Origin: a virus
Direction: 5' to 3' (one strand)
Length of the DNA: 64,000 nucleotides
Virus record (IMG/VR): IMGVR_UViG_3300010354_000054
Coordinates: 34,645 to 98,644 of that record
The position numbers and the translations under genes are program-made. This document shows positions 43,648-51,576 of the stretch, piece after piece. The notes beneath the pieces were generated by a model. The model saw only the letters and a program-made list of their open reading frames with translations. It searched no databases and was not told the origin of the DNA. Position 1 is the stretch's first letter. Every line of letters starts with the position of its first letter.

Positions 43648-44052
43648 ATGGCTACACTCAAGAAGAAGAGAAAGAAGAAGAGGAAGGGTCACTATATCCG
43701 CGGTACCTATACCTCTCCGATCGCTGGTGAGTGTAAGTTCCGATCTGGGTGGGAATTCAAACTCATGTTACACCTGGACGAGAATCCCGATGTGGAGTTC
43801 TGGTCCTATGAGAAGACGGTGATCGAGTACGTGTCCAACGTGAGGACAAAGAAGGTGCGTAAGTACTACCCAGACTTCCTCGTTCGTTACAAGGACGGTC
43901 GAACTGAACTCATTGAAGTGAAACCGAAGCGTAAGCTGGAACAGGCTGTTATTAAGAAGAAGATGGCTGCAGCTCTCCTGTGGTGTGCTGAACACGGGAT
44001 GACCTATAGAATAGTCACAGAAATACAATTGAAGGAACTAGGTCTTTTATAG
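43648..44052 (+). CDS. T4 gp4-like head-completion nuclease (PD-(D/E)XK, TnsA-like)
   Basis: 134 residues. A basic start (KKKRKKKRKGHYIRG) is followed by FRSGWEFKLMLHLDENPDVE, FWSYEKTVIEYV, then KYYPDFLVRYKDG and ELIEVKPKRKLEQA, which supply the E, D and ExK of a PD-(D/E)XK fold, and TYRIVTEIQLKELG. This order matches gp4/gp50 head-completion proteins of T4-like cyanophages. It would trim or seal packaged DNA before tail joining. It starts a G+C-rich block. Confidence 0.75.
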   Translation: MATLKKKRKKKRKGHYIRGTYTSPIAGECKFRSGWEFKLMLHLDENPDVEFWSYEKTVIEYVSNVRTKKVRKYYPDFLVRYKDGRTELIEVKPKRKLEQAVIKKKMAAALLWCAEHGMTYRIVTEIQLKELGLL

Positions 44053-44092
44053 GATAGTTTTACTGGACTCATTCTGGTGTAACAATCTGACC

Positions 44093-44650
44093 ATGGCGAA
44101 TCTCATATTAGGGCTAGACGTTTCTACCTCAGTGACGGGTGTGTGCATAGTAGATCCTACTATTGATCCTGGCAGTGGAAATATCTCACATCTCGACCGC
44201 ATAGAGTTCAAGAAGTGTGTGACGCTGTGGGACAAGGCCGATCGAGTGAAACAGGAACTACTTCTTCTCAAGACCAGATTTCCTTCCATCACAACTTTCG
44301 CCTTGGAGGAACCACTCCTCGGATTCTCGAAGGGAATGAGCTCAGCCGCTACGATAACAACATTAATGAGATTCAACGGCATTGTGTCCTACATCGGGCG
44401 CGAGGTCCTCGGTGTAGAACCCACCTACATACCCGCAGCATCGGCCAGGAAACTATGCGGTGTTAAACTTCAAAAAACATCCGTGGCAGGCATGCCACAC
44501 AAGGAGCAGGTCTTCAAGTACATGTGCGAACACGACCTGTCCCACGTGGAGTGGCCCCTCACCCCCAAGTCAGGTGCTATCGTGGGGTGGAGCAGAGATG
44601 CCACTGATGCATACGTGATCGCTCGTGCTGCTGGCCTAATGAACAAGTGA
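44093..44650 (+). CDS. RuvC-like Holliday junction resolvase
   Basis: 185 residues. LILGLDVSTSVTGVCIVDP is the first acidic strand of the RNase H fold, TTFALEEPLLGFSKG the second, and GWSRDATDAYVIARAAGL contains the final acidic cluster. The length equals usual RuvC. It would resolve recombination junctions or debranch concatemers before packaging. It lies between the gp4-like nuclease and the primase. The ATG has no evident ribosome binding site. Confidence 0.8.
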   Translation: MANLILGLDVSTSVTGVCIVDPTIDPGSGNISHLDRIEFKKCVTLWDKADRVKQELLLLKTRFPSITTFALEEPLLGFSKGMSSAATITTLMRFNGIVSYIGREVLGVEPTYIPAASARKLCGVKLQKTSVAGMPHKEQVFKYMCEHDLSHVEWPLTPKSGAIVGWSRDATDAYVIARAAGLMNK

Positions 44651-44674
44651 ACCTGGGTGTGATACGGTTGTATT

Positions 44675-45664
44675 GTGGCCGTATTCAGTATCAGTGATAA
44701 ACTTCTGTTCATCGAGTCAGTCTTCGGCAAGGGTCACCTCGCTGGAAACGGAAAGAACTTCGATGTTCGGTGTCCCATCTGTGCTCCCTCCGATGTCACG
44801 AAGAAGAAGCTGGCAATCAAGACAGATGATGACAGGTGTCACTGCTGGGTGTGTGGATTCAAGGCGAGGAATCTCGTACCTCTCATCCGCAAGTACGGTA
44901 CGCCTGGACAACTAGCGAAGTACAAGGAGGTCCTCGGTATCGCCGATGGTGGTTCAGGCGAACTGGTCACCGGTGAGAAGGTTGAGGAACAGCGTCTCGA
45001 GCTACCAAAGGACTTCTGTCTCCTCCCACTCTCCAATCAGAACGATCCCGATGTGAAGGCAATGTGGCGATACCTCTTCGGACGAGGTCTCACCGAGAAG
45101 GACGCGTGGTACTTCAAGCTCGGCATTTCTAACGAACCCCGATGGAAGAGGCGTGTGATCATGCCATCCTTTAACTTCAAAGGTGAACTCAACTATTTCA
45201 CCGCGAGGGCGATCGACAAGGACAGACGACCCAAGTACGACAACCCTGAGGTGGACAAGAACCCCATTATCTTCAACGAGATCAACATCGACTGGACGAA
45301 GAGATTGGCATTGGTGGAGGGTCCCTTCGACCTCGTCAAGTGCCCGGACAACACCACAGCTCTCCTCGGTTCTGACCTGGATGAGCGCCACGAACTCTTC
45401 AATCGCATCCTCCTAAACAACACACCAGTCGCCCTCGCACTGGATGGAGACATGTGGGATAGGAAGACTCCCAAGATAGCGAAGAAACTCCAGGAGTACG
45501 ATGTGGATGTCCAGATCGTGGATGTTCGCCCCTGGGGAGATCCTGGCTCCATGTCTCGTGCGGAGTTCGAGATAGCCTTGTCCGAGGCGCGCTATCTCGA
45601 CTGGAACGATAACTTTCTTATCAAGCTCAATAGGGTTGTTAGTACTTCTTCACTTGGAATTTGA
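44675..45664 (+). CDS. DnaG/gp61-type DNA primase
   Basis: 329 residues from a GTG start. FDVRCPICAPSDVTKKKLAI, then CHCWVCGFKARNLVPLIRKY, gives the CHC2-type zinc site. A TOPRIM region follows: LALVEGPFDLVKCPDNTTAL with the catalytic Glu, and PVALALDGDMWDRKTPKIAK with the DxD. A helicase-binding domain of DnaG is missing, so it is closer to T4 gp61 in size. The start codon lies in the loop of a small hairpin (ATACGG 44662-44667, CCGTAT 44679-44684). Confidence 0.82.
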   Translation: MAVFSISDKLLFIESVFGKGHLAGNGKNFDVRCPICAPSDVTKKKLAIKTDDDRCHCWVCGFKARNLVPLIRKYGTPGQLAKYKEVLGIADGGSGELVTGEKVEEQRLELPKDFCLLPLSNQNDPDVKAMWRYLFGRGLTEKDAWYFKLGISNEPRWKRRVIMPSFNFKGELNYFTARAIDKDRRPKYDNPEVDKNPIIFNEINIDWTKRLALVEGPFDLVKCPDNTTALLGSDLDERHELFNRILLNNTPVALALDGDMWDRKTPKIAKKLQEYDVDVQIVDVRPWGDPGSMSRAEFEIALSEARYLDWNDNFLIKLNRVVSTSSLGI

Positions 45665-45696
45665 ACTTATTCTGCACATGGGGTATCATTAACCTA

Positions 45697-48600
45697 ATGC
45701 GTATTGCTCATACTGCCGACATTCATATCAGGGCTCTTTCTCGTCACGACGAGTACAGACAAGTCTTCAAGGCGTTCATAGATGATTGTAAGGCACAGAA
45801 GGTAGATCATATCTTCATCGGTGGAGACATCTTCCACACGAAGGTGACAGGAATCTCACCTGAGTACATCGAGCTCCTCACGTGGTGGTTGGAGGAGATG
45901 GCGAAGGTAGCACCCGTCCACATGGTCCTTGGTAATCACGATGGAAATCTCGTGAACCTGTCCCGCCAAGACGCTGTCACACCCATCGTGGAGGCGATGA
46001 AGAATCCGCGTGTTTTCCTCTACAAGAAGTCGGGAGTTTATAACTTCTCACCAGGATATAACTGGTGCGTTTTCTCATGCTTCGACGAGGACGGGTGGGA
46101 TGATCTTAAGCCCGTTCAAGGAGATATTAACATTGCGACTTTTCACGGTGGTGTTAAGGGTTCCTATTCTGAGACTGGCTGGGAGATTGAAGAAGATAGA
46201 ATAACGACAGACTTTTTTAAAGACTATGATTTTTGCATGCTGGGTGACATTCACAAACAGCAGTTCCTTGGCTACAGGGATGGAAAGCCGTGGATAGGCT
46301 ATCCTGGCACCCCGATTCAGCAGAATTATGCCGAAGAATTAAACCACGGATACTATCTTTGGGAAATAAATAATTCTTCTGACTGGTCTGTCGTAAATAG
46401 GCCTCTTCCGAATCCAAAGCCTTTTATTACAATTGACTGGGCAGGGAAGCTTGACAAGACGCTTGGCCTTGCCAAGGCTTGCCCTCAAGGCACTAGATTT
46501 AGGATTAGATCTAACGTTTCTCTTACACAAGATGAAGTTCATATACTTTCTGAGTCTCTTAAGACAGAGATGAATGCCTCAGAAGTAACCTATAAGATCG
46601 ATGCACAGGTTAACACTGAGATAGTAAAGACTAGCACAACCTCTGTTGCAAAAACAGACCTTAGATCTTCCGAAGTTATTACTAAGCTTCTGAGAGAGTA
46701 TTACTCTGAATTAAATCTCTCTGAAAAAGAGATGGAGTCACTCAGTGATACTGCAAAGTCTTATCTTAAGCAAGTTTCTACTTCTGAAGATCATGCACGC
46801 AATTCTAAGTGGTCACTCCGACGGCTTGAGTGGGACAATCTCTTTTCTTATGGAGAAAGCAACGTTATCAATTTTGAAAAATTGAACGGCATAGTCGGAA
46901 TTTTTGGTCCCAATAGAACTGGTAAATCATCCATTGTTGGAACATTAATGTACGCACTCTTTAATGCGACTGATAGAGGTCCTATCAAGAACATTAATAT
47001 CTGCAACGTCAGAAAGGACTATTGCTCAGCAAGAGCTATTCTTGATCACAATGGTTCCACCTACGTGATTGAAAGGCAGACGGCAAAGAACACTAATAAG
47101 AAAGGTGTTGTCAGCGCTTCTACTTCTCTAAATCTTTTTAGAATGAGAGAAGATGAAGAAGACATGGACGATCTCTGCGGAGAGCAAAGAAATGATACAG
47201 AGAAGACCATAAGAACTCTTCTAGGAATTTCTGATGATTTTTTAATAACGTCTTTGTCAGCTCAAGGAGAAACTAACATCTTTCTCTCTCAGGGCTCTAC
47301 AAAGAGAAGATCTATTCTTACGAAGTTTCTTGACCTCGATGTGTTCGATAGAATGCATGAGCTTTCTTCGAAAGAAGTTTCATCTGTTAAATCACAGTTA
47401 AAAAACTTCCCAGACAGGAACTGGTCTGAATTGAAGTCTTCTAATGAGGCGCTTGCCAAAGAAAATGAAGATAAAATAAATCGACTTACTGACATGATTT
47501 CTGAGAATCAGACGTCTCTCACTCTCTTGAAGTCTGAACTCTTAAAGCACAATGCAACTCCCATAACAAAAGAAGACGTTGTATCTCAGGAGAGAAGAGT
47601 AACTTCTTTGGAGAAAAAAGCTGAAGATTGTCTTGGAAGTATAAGCTCACTCGAGCAAGAGATCCATTCCTTGCAGGAGAAGGTCGATGCACTTCAGCAG
47701 ATTATCGACTCAATAGACGTCAATGACTTAAAGGATCGTCAAGATACACAGCGCAAATTGCAGACTGCAATTTCAGAGCTTAGACATATTCATGAAAAAG
47801 AAGAGACAATCCTTTCGCAGCAGAAGAAATCTTTAGTCATTTTGGATGAAGTTCCTTGTGGAGACAATTATCCAACGTGCAAGTTCATAAAAGACGCACA
47901 CGTTAACAAGAATTATCTTCCTGATCAAATCAAAAAAGTTTCAAAGGCTTTAAGCGTCTTAGAGGAGGCACGAGCCTCTCTTGCTAGCGTCGAAGACAAT
48001 ACTATTGCTGAGAAAATATCGAAGTACGAAAAAGCTTCTCAGCTGTCGGACAAGATGAAACTTGAAATTTCAAAGAAAGAGACAGAGATAGCAAAGATCA
48101 AGACAGCTTGTGATTCTTGTCAAACATTGCTTGATGAGGCAAAGAAGAAGCTAGAGAATCTACGACTTTCACTCGATAATGATGTTGCAGAGGAGGTCAT
48201 CTCTATCAGAGATAAGATAACTGAGCTTTCACAACTATCTAGCTTGTATGACACTCAAAAGATAGAGGCTGCTGCCAAGCTCGGAAAAATACAATCCAGC
48301 ATTGAAAAACTGGAAGAAGAGAAGAAGACTAGAGATTTACTACTTCAAAGCGTTAGAATGCATGAATTAATTGCAAATGCATTTTCTAAGAAAGGAATTC
48401 CTCTTCTTGTCACTAAATCACAGCTTCCGCTTATCAATGCAGAGGTTTCAAAAATCTTGCAAGGAATTGTTGATTTTACTATAGAGCTAGAATCTGATGA
48501 GGACACAGATTCACTAGAGATTTACATTAATTACGGTGATTCAAGAAGAATCATAGAGCTTTGCTCAGGCATGGAAAAAACAATTTCTGCAATTGCTCTG

Positions 48601-48837
48601 AGAGTTGCAATGATCAACGTTTCTTCTTTGCCTAAGTCCGACTTTTTTATAATCGATGAAGGATTTGGAACTTTGGATAGTGCAGGCGTTGAAGCGTGTA
48701 GTAGATTTTTAGCCTCTCTAAAGAAATATTTTAAGACAGTTATCGTTATCACTCACGTCGATGGAATCAAAGACAGCGCAGATCATATTCTGGAAATTAC
48801 TAAGTCAGAAAAAGACTCAAGGATAGAATTTCTATGA
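45697..48837 (+). CDS. Fused SbcD-SbcC (Mre11-Rad50; T4 gp47-gp46) recombination nuclease
   Basis: About 1046 residues from the ATG at 45697; a TTG at 45661 is rejected. Residues 1-240 are a Mre11-type phosphoesterase (MRIAHTADIHIRALSRHDEY; FIGGDIFHTK; VLGNHDGNL; CMLGDIHKQQ). From about 368 an SbcC/Rad50 ATPase begins: WDNLFSYGESNVINFEKLNG, GIFGPNRTGKSSIV (Walker A), long coiled coils, a hook-like CGDNYPTC near 720, and the end LCSGMEKTISAIALRVAM and FFIIDEGFGTLD (signature, Walker B). In T4 these are two genes; here the DNA-end nuclease and its ATPase are one chain. Composition changes inside the first 450 bases. Confidence 0.88.
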   Translation: MRIAHTADIHIRALSRHDEYRQVFKAFIDDCKAQKVDHIFIGGDIFHTKVTGISPEYIELLTWWLEEMAKVAPVHMVLGNHDGNLVNLSRQDAVTPIVEAMKNPRVFLYKKSGVYNFSPGYNWCVFSCFDEDGWDDLKPVQGDINIATFHGGVKGSYSETGWEIEEDRITTDFFKDYDFCMLGDIHKQQFLGYRDGKPWIGYPGTPIQQNYAEELNHGYYLWEINNSSDWSVVNRPLPNPKPFITIDWAGKLDKTLGLAKACPQGTRFRIRSNVSLTQDEVHILSESLKTEMNASEVTYKIDAQVNTEIVKTSTTSVAKTDLRSSEVITKLLREYYSELNLSEKEMESLSDTAKSYLKQVSTSEDHARNSKWSLRRLEWDNLFSYGESNVINFEKLNGIVGIFGPNRTGKSSIVGTLMYALFNATDRGPIKNINICNVRKDYCSARAILDHNGSTYVIERQTAKNTNKKGVVSASTSLNLFRMREDEEDMDDLCGEQRNDTEKTIRTLLGISDDFLITSLSAQGETNIFLSQGSTKRRSILTKFLDLDVFDRMHELSSKEVSSVKSQLKNFPDRNWSELKSSNEALAKENEDKINRLTDMISENQTSLTLLKSELLKHNATPITKEDVVSQERRVTSLEKKAEDCLGSISSLEQEIHSLQEKVDALQQIIDSIDVNDLKDRQDTQRKLQTAISELRHIHEKEETILSQQKKSLVILDEVPCGDNYPTCKFIKDAHVNKNYLPDQIKKVSKALSVLEEARASLASVEDNTIAEKISKYEKASQLSDKMKLEISKKETEIAKIKTACDSCQTLLDEAKKKLENLRLSLDNDVAEEVISIRDKITELSQLSSLYDTQKIEAAAKLGKIQSSIEKLEEEKKTRDLLLQSVRMHELIANAFSKKGIPLLVTKSQLPLINAEVSKILQGIVDFTIELESDEDTDSLEIYINYGDSRRIIELCSGMEKTISAIALRVAMINVSSLPKSDFFIIDEGFGTLDSAGVEACSRFLASLKKYFKTVIVITHVDGIKDSADHILEITKSEKDSRIEFL

Positions 48838-49112
48838 CATCTTGGAAAAATTATTTAGGAAATCGTCTCATTTCTGACAGAGATAATTTTTTTGTGATCA
48901 TTCCCAAGGAAAGGGATAAATTTGTTCCTCTTTTTTGTGGGGTGTGTGAGAAAATTATGAGAACTGAAATGGATGAAGAAGCATACGAAAAGTTCGAATG
49001 CTGTGATTCATGTTCAACATTTTGGGCGTACCCCAACAAAGAAAAGTGGATGCAAGGGTGGCGACCATCTTCTGAGGAAGTAATGAATAAATATAAGATC
49101 GATCATACTTAA
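48834..49112 (+). CDS. Zinc-ribbon protein
   Basis: 92 residues, starting in the ATGA overlap with the fused recombination gene. CGVCEKIMRTEMDEEAYEKF followed by ECCDSCSTFWAYP gives two CxxC knuckles about 20 residues apart, a typical zinc ribbon. A KYKIDHT tail ends it. It may be a DNA-binding partner of the recombination protein, with which it is coupled. The gene also contains, near its 3' end, the NATAAATA site for the next operon. Confidence 0.6.
   Translation: MTSWKNYLGNRLISDRDNFFVIIPKERDKFVPLFCGVCEKIMRTEMDEEAYEKFECCDSCSTFWAYPNKEKWMQGWRPSSEEVMNKYKIDHT
49086..49093 (+). promoter_or_regulatory. Candidate late promoter AATAAATA before the terminase operon
   Basis: AATAAATA lies 40 bp before the ATG at 49133. 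It matches the NATAAATA -10 element of T4-like and cyanophage late promoters (T4 consensus TATAAATA), and a gp55-like factor is encoded at 643-1431. The octamer overlaps the end of the zinc-ribbon gene. No -35 is expected for such promoters. By chance an A+T-rich region can also give this word. Confidence 0.45.
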
Positions 49113-49132
49113 GGTTACAGGAGTCTTTCCAT

Positions 49133-49516
49133 ATGCCCAAGACACTCAACATCAACGCCCTCGGCCAAGCAATAGACACGACCTGGGGCAGGTCATCTAC
49201 ACCGAAGACAGCATCATACTCGGTCAAGTTTACTTTCCTCGGTGACAGCAGGCTTCTTGCTTCCTACAAGGTCATCACAAACTTCGTTTCTGAGGGAGAG
49301 ATGATTAAGATGAAGAGACAGTGTGCAGAGGAGTCTCAGGACGTCATCGCAGAACACGTCAAGTCCGTCAAAGAAATTTACAAGGAACTGACTGGTGATT
49401 CGATAACGCTAAAAGAAGAGAGTGCTACTGACTCTATTGAAATCATAGGATTTAACGTTCACAATCCGAAGCGTACCGCGTATTATAGACGCAAGGTAAT
49501 TTTCGAGATTGCATGA
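49133..49516 (+). CDS. Conserved unknown protein ahead of the terminase
   Basis: 127 residues. It opens with LNINALGQAIDTTWGRSSTP, then KTASYSVKFTFLGDSRLLAS, and ends in VHNPKRTAYYRRKVIFEIA, a mixed alpha/beta small domain. Proteins with this opening recur next to the large terminase gene in environmental T4-like phages, as far as I recall. AGGAG sits well in front of the ATG, and the gene overlaps the terminase by 4 bp. A neck, packaging or small-terminase-like role is possible. Confidence 0.55.
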   Translation: MPKTLNINALGQAIDTTWGRSSTPKTASYSVKFTFLGDSRLLASYKVITNFVSEGEMIKMKRQCAEESQDVIAEHVKSVKEIYKELTGDSITLKEESATDSIEIIGFNVHNPKRTAYYRRKVIFEIA

Positions 49517-51129
49517 CAACAACGACTCCTTCAAGACAGGCGGTAGTAGCAGAGATACTAAAGTGCGGTAAAGATCCAACGTACTTTATGAAGAAGTACT
49601 GCAAGATTCAGCATCAGCTGAGAGGTCTTATCCCCTTCGACACATATGATTTCCAGAACGATTGTGTAAAACAGTTTCAACAGCATCGATTTAACATTGT
49701 TCTCAAGTCTAGGCAGTTGGGACTTTCTACGGTCTCCGCTGCCTATGTTGTTTGGTATGCAATTTTTAAAAAGGACAAGAACATTCTTGTCATTGCAACT
49801 AAGCTTAACACAGCAATTAACTTCATCAAGAAAGTAAAGACCATGCTTGATGGTCTTCCTCCTTGGCTTCTGTTGACTAAGTTTGAACCTACAAAGCAGT
49901 CAATTCGTTTTGATAATGGCTCAACAATAACTGCTGTTCCAACATCTCCTGACGCCGGTCGTTCTGAAGCATTAGCGCTACTTATCGTAGACGAGGCAGC
50001 ATTCATTAGAGACTTCGATGAGATTTGGACGTCTCTTTATCCAACACTCTCAACCGGTGGTTCTGCTATCATCCTGTCCACTCCAAACGGCGTGGGAGGT
50101 CAGTACTACAAGCTGTGGACAGAAGCCGAGACTGGTGCAAATGACTTCAATCCTATAAGACTCCCATGGGACGTCCACCCAGAACACGACCAAGATTGGT
50201 TTAACAAAGAGACCAGAAACCTCACGAAGCGTCAGATCGCGCAAGAGTTTTTATGTGACTTCGTTTCGTCCGGTGACACGTTTCTACAGCCTTCTGAGTT
50301 TGAAAAACTTCGAGGTCTTATTAGACCGCCAAATCTAAAAGAAGGGCCACAGAATGGAGTCTGGATCTGGAAGAACCCAGAGCAAGGGCACAAGTATATA
50401 ATTTCTGCAGATGTCGCAAGAGGAGATGCTTCTGACTATTCAACTTTTCATGTCATAGACTACGAATCGTGCGAAGTGTGTGCAGAATTCATGGGGAAAA
50501 TACCTCCCGATAGGCTTGCAGAGCTTCTTTCTACTTATGGAAGGCGTTACAACAATGCCTTGATATGCCCAGAACAAAACACGTTCGGATACTTTACTTG
50601 TGTCAAGCTTAGAGATGAAGGATACCCTGCTTTGTACTATCACAATAATGGGGGAGATTTGTTTGGATACAAGCCTTCAGACCCAGAATCAGTGCCTGGA
50701 TTCTCGACACAGACCAAGACTAGGACTCAGATACTGACAAAGCTTGAAGAATCAATAAGAAATTCAAGGCTAAAAACTTACTCTCAACGTCTTTTTGATC
50801 AATTGCAGGCCTTTATCTGGAATGGTGCAAAAGCTCAGGCTTCCAAAGATGCCCACGACGACCTTATCATGAGTCTAGCTATTGGAACTTGGCTCGCTGC
50901 AGGCGAGGGCGGTGGAGATACTCAGGGCATGGCAATGGCCATGGCAATGCTAAAAGCGACAGCAGTAGGAAATAGAAATTTGAATGACCTGCCCGGCGGA
51001 GTCAATCAAGTGCGGCCTGTCCCAAATGCCCAGATACAGGGATTCACACCAGAAAATGTACACAAAGCGAAAAAGCCCGAGGACATAAAGCACGTCGACG
51101 TATCAGACTTTTCTTGGCTTTTTAGATAG
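49513..51129 (+). CDS. terL: Terminase large subunit (T4 gp17-like)
   Basis: 538 residues. ATPase: NIVLKSRQLGLSTVSAAYVV (Walker A variant SRQLGLST at 66-73), LALLIVDEAAFIRDFDEIW (Walker B, 155-173) and ILSTPNGVGGQYYKLW (motif III). Nuclease: KYIISADVARGDASDYSTFH (first Asp), a central ICPEQNTFG and a C-terminal AHDDLIMSLAIG with the last acidic pair. It pumps DNA into the prohead and makes headful cuts, which fits a permuted T4-like genome. No intron or inserted endonuclease. It overlaps the preceding gene by 4 bp. Confidence 0.94.
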   Translation: MTTTTPSRQAVVAEILKCGKDPTYFMKKYCKIQHQLRGLIPFDTYDFQNDCVKQFQQHRFNIVLKSRQLGLSTVSAAYVVWYAIFKKDKNILVIATKLNTAINFIKKVKTMLDGLPPWLLLTKFEPTKQSIRFDNGSTITAVPTSPDAGRSEALALLIVDEAAFIRDFDEIWTSLYPTLSTGGSAIILSTPNGVGGQYYKLWTEAETGANDFNPIRLPWDVHPEHDQDWFNKETRNLTKRQIAQEFLCDFVSSGDTFLQPSEFEKLRGLIRPPNLKEGPQNGVWIWKNPEQGHKYIISADVARGDASDYSTFHVIDYESCEVCAEFMGKIPPDRLAELLSTYGRRYNNALICPEQNTFGYFTCVKLRDEGYPALYYHNNGGDLFGYKPSDPESVPGFSTQTKTRTQILTKLEESIRNSRLKTYSQRLFDQLQAFIWNGAKAQASKDAHDDLIMSLAIGTWLAAGEGGGDTQGMAMAMAMLKATAVGNRNLNDLPGGVNQVRPVPNAQIQGFTPENVHKAKKPEDIKHVDVSDFSWLFR

Positions 51130-51159
51130 CTTGTCGTTGTTGTTTTTAAAGATTAAGTT

Positions 51160-51167
51160 CATAAATA
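51160..51167 (+). promoter_or_regulatory. Candidate late promoter CATAAATA before the portal operon
   Basis: CATAAATA lies in the 98-bp gap after the terminase gene, 60 bp before the ATG at 51228, and is an exact NATAAATA late-promoter word. It overlaps ATAGAAAT (51165-51172), the octamer also found at 21632 and 12251. A start a few bases downstream would give a leader of about 50 bases for the head operon. Confidence 0.5.
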
Positions 51168-51227
51168 GAAATTGCTCGTTTAAAAGGGCTGAAGATCTAT
51201 TATTTAACATATCTGATCAGAGGAAAC

Positions 51228-51518
51228 ATGTCAAAGATTAATCTAAATACTCTTAAGAGAATAATTCGCGAAGAGATAGAGTCTCTTAATGAAGGCGCAG
51301 ACCATGACTCTGCCTCTAAGATTATGGGAGCTGCTACCAAACTTTTAGGAGCTATCGAGTCTTTTAAGGAGAGCGCTAGCGAAAAAGCTAAGGCCGAGCT
51401 TGGAGGAAATCTTGATGGCCTAGAGCAGATTCTCAATAGAATTGTTGCCTCTCCGATGCAATATGTCGATGCAACAAAACCTTCAGCGCAAAAAGTAACT
51501 CTTAAAGCGCAGAAGTAA
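51228..51518 (+). CDS. Small helical protein with putative capsid-targeting N-terminus
   Basis: 96 residues. SKINLNTLKRIIREEIESLN-EG is the shared basic helix ending in LNE, a gp21-type (L/I)xE cleavage site. The rest is alanine/lysine-rich helix (KIMGAATKLLGAIESFKESA; NLDGLEQILNRIVASP) resembling internal or core head proteins. It lies between terminase and portal, at the head of the candidate late operon, with GAGGAAAC before the ATG. It could be a minor core or internal protein. Confidence 0.6.
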   Translation: MSKINLNTLKRIIREEIESLNEGADHDSASKIMGAATKLLGAIESFKESASEKAKAELGGNLDGLEQILNRIVASPMQYVDATKPSAQKVTLKAQK

Positions 51519-51545
51519 TTTTGTTGTATTTTAAAAAAACTTAGG

Positions 51546-51567
51546 GCTGATCCCTTAATGGATCAGC
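51546..51567 (+). promoter_or_regulatory. Hairpin in the leader of the portal gene
   Basis: GCTGATCC (51546-51553) and GGATCAGC (51560-51567) form an 8-bp perfect stem with a six-base loop, ending nine bases before the portal ATG. The sequence after the stem (GAGAATAAA) is not T-rich, so it is not an intrinsic terminator. It may protect the mRNA 5' end or modulate portal translation. Confidence 0.5.
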
Positions 51568-51576
51568 GAGAATAAA

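Noticed and set aside
45661-45696. Extension of the SbcD-SbcC frame to an upstream TTG
   Set aside because: It would overlap the primase stop, adds residues not found in the family, and the ATG at 45697 begins exactly with the phosphoesterase strand MRIAHTADIH.
51546-51567. Intrinsic terminator before the portal gene
   Set aside because: The stem is good but is not followed by T residues, and the downstream portal gene would be cut off from its candidate promoter.
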